Positions 62,860-64,000 of a stretch of DNA of 64,000 nucleotides are shown one piece after another. Source of the stretch: Isochrysis galbana (Eukaryota > Haptophyta > Isochrysidales > Isochrysidaceae); the NCBI GenBank assembly GCA_018136815.1, contig CM030937.1, forward strand, positions 6,110,999 through 6,174,998, read 5' to 3'. How positions within the stretch are numbered: the first letter of the stretch is position 1; each line of letters begins with the position of its first letter. Made by a program: the position numbers and the translations under genes. The notes under the pieces were generated by a model, which worked only from the letters and a program-made list of their open reading frames with translations, searched no databases and had not been told where the DNA came from.

Positions 62860-63344
62860 AGTTGTGTGCTGTGTGGCCCTGAATCTTTAAGATCAAGCCT
62901 CCCGTCCCCCGCGAGGCCCCACCTATTTTCCAAGCATCCGGCCCAGGGCCCAGATGGGTAGAAAACATCAAACAACATAACAACATCAAACATCCGTACA
63001 ATAAACTCTTGCCGTCTGCTCATCACCCCACCCCGTCTCGTACACGGAGCCAGCTAACACTGCTTCGGTGTGCACTCCTAGCGAAATATGATATTTGGGA
63101 TGCGTCCCGAAAGTCGCAAGGGCCCAGCACCCCATATCTATCTATGGTCTACTCATGAATGTCTACACTCTTTCCACACACATATGCCAAGCCATAGCAA
63201 CGAAACACCGGCACCCAAAGTCTGTGAGCACAAGACCTCACCCAAAATGTTGTGAGGGTACTAGCCTTCGAGCCAAGTCGGGTGGTGTTCAAAAACACCG
63301 GTTGGAATCGGGAAGGTCCCTGCCTGCCCTTACAGGTCACCTGC
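62860..63344. other. LINE tail remnant and H2B 3' flank
   Basis: GTGTGGCCCTGAATCTTTAAGAT at 62870 is a decayed LINE 3' tail without the T-run. The rest shows no coding signal and includes the 3' flank of the histone gene. Confidence 0.45.
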
Positions 63345-63713
63345 TCACGCGTTGGAGGTGTACTTCGTGACTGCCTTGGTGCCCTCCGAGACAGCATGCT
63401 TGGCCAACTCGCCGGGAAGGATGAGGCGCACAGCAGTCTGGATCTCGCGTGACGAGAGAGTGCCCTTCTTATTGTAGCGAACGAGCTTGCCCGCCTCCAC
63501 CGCAATGCGCTCAAACGCATCATTGATGAACGAGTTCATGATCGACATCGCCTTGGAAGAAATGCCAGTGTCAGGGTGCACCTGCTTCAACACCTTGTAA
63601 ATGTACGAGGAGTAGGACTCAGTGCGCTTCTTCTTCTTCCCCTTCTTGTCGCCGGCAGCCTTCGGCTTCTTCTCCGACTTCTTCGAGGGCGTCTTCTTCG
63701 CGACGGGCGGCAT
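63345..63713 (-). CDS. Histone H2B
   Basis: A single intronless exon of 122 residues from the ATG at 63711-63713. The short basic N-terminal tail ([20 protein letters not shown]) is Lys-rich. It is followed by a canonical histone fold: [60 protein letters not shown] and [18 protein letters not shown]. It pairs with H2A in the nucleosome. The Lys in AVTKYTS is the usual C-terminal ubiquitination site. The length and core are standard, while the tail and the final NA are lineage-specific. No histone neighbour is seen, so it is not part of a compact histone cluster within this window. Confidence 0.97.
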   Translation of the reverse strand: MPPVAKKTPSKKSEKKPKAAGDKKGKKKKRTESYSSYIYKVLKQVHPDTGISSKAMSIMNSFINDAFERIAVEAGKLVRYNKKGTLSSREIQTAVRLILPGELAKHAVSEGTKAVTKYTSNA

Positions 63714-64000
63714 GACTGGCAGCTTCTGATCGGTGGATAGACCTCACGCCGGCCAGAGGGGTGGTCTTGCGCCCGCCTGCAGCGGCGCATCCCGCCGGCG
63801 TCTTCCAGGCACACCGATCGGCCGCCGTCACGGCTCGAGCACCCACCAACTCATCTCTCGCTCCGGCCAGAACGCCGTCTCTCCCCATCTAGAGCCCAGC
63901 CTCACAGCTGAGGGCCCACGCATTCCATTCGGCGTACGGAGCGCGCCAGACTTTCCGCATATTCGATTCGCACGGCAATAGTACCAGGCTGTACGATGTC
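63714..64000. other. H2B upstream region
   Basis: 287 bp upstream of the H2B start to the window edge, probably holding its promoter. I cannot identify a specific element. Confidence 0.4.

Overview
The window is nuclear DNA of a GC-rich microbial eukaryote. It holds single-copy genes interrupted by short GT-AG introns (cytosolic-type tryptophanyl-tRNA synthetase, linker histone H1, histone H2B, an EGF/exostosin glycosyltransferase, a TPR-phytanoyl-CoA dioxygenase fusion and a DUF4239 membrane protein), set in a dense landscape of retroelements, MITE-like elements and a satellite array. A free-living alga or protist fits the gene content, possibly a haptophyte-like alga, but the sequence alone does not settle the lineage. 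Three 100-base N blocks (6415-6514, 25515-25614, 48901-49000) are assembly gaps.

Left part (1-17.7 kb): an LTR-type retroelement lies on the minus strand, running from gag (5993) towards the left edge. Gag and the next long frame are in the same register and are separated only by one UAG. That second frame carries a phage-like cytosine-C5 DNA methyltransferase domain. A -1 frame overlapping its end carries the aspartic protease and runs off the window. Next come a Ty3/gypsy RT scrap at a gap, a minus-strand gene with a dynein-stalk-like N-terminus and about 17 repeats of 57 residues, a tyrosine-recombinase relic, and an apparently intact 6.6 kb single-ORF LINE with a 14-bp target-site duplication.

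Middle (17.7-41 kb): nested small repeats, a five-exon DUF4239 gene, a degraded LINE copy, two small uncharacterised genes, an EGF/exostosin (GT47) gene with an apparent one-base frame break, a 15-copy 204-bp satellite with higher-order structure, and a chromodomain-bearing integrase end from a Ty3/gypsy element.

Right part (41-64 kb): the TPR-PhyH gene, a MGQY-family protein of unknown function next to a 172-bp tandem repeat, a multi-exon EF-hand/coiled-coil gene running into a gap, a LINE scrap, the H1 gene divergent from a 699-residue unknown protein, the TrpRS gene, many copies of at least five short interspersed repeat families, a palindromic MITE and the H2B gene. Exon boundaries were read from splice-site consensus and family alignment from memory; none was tested against transcripts.
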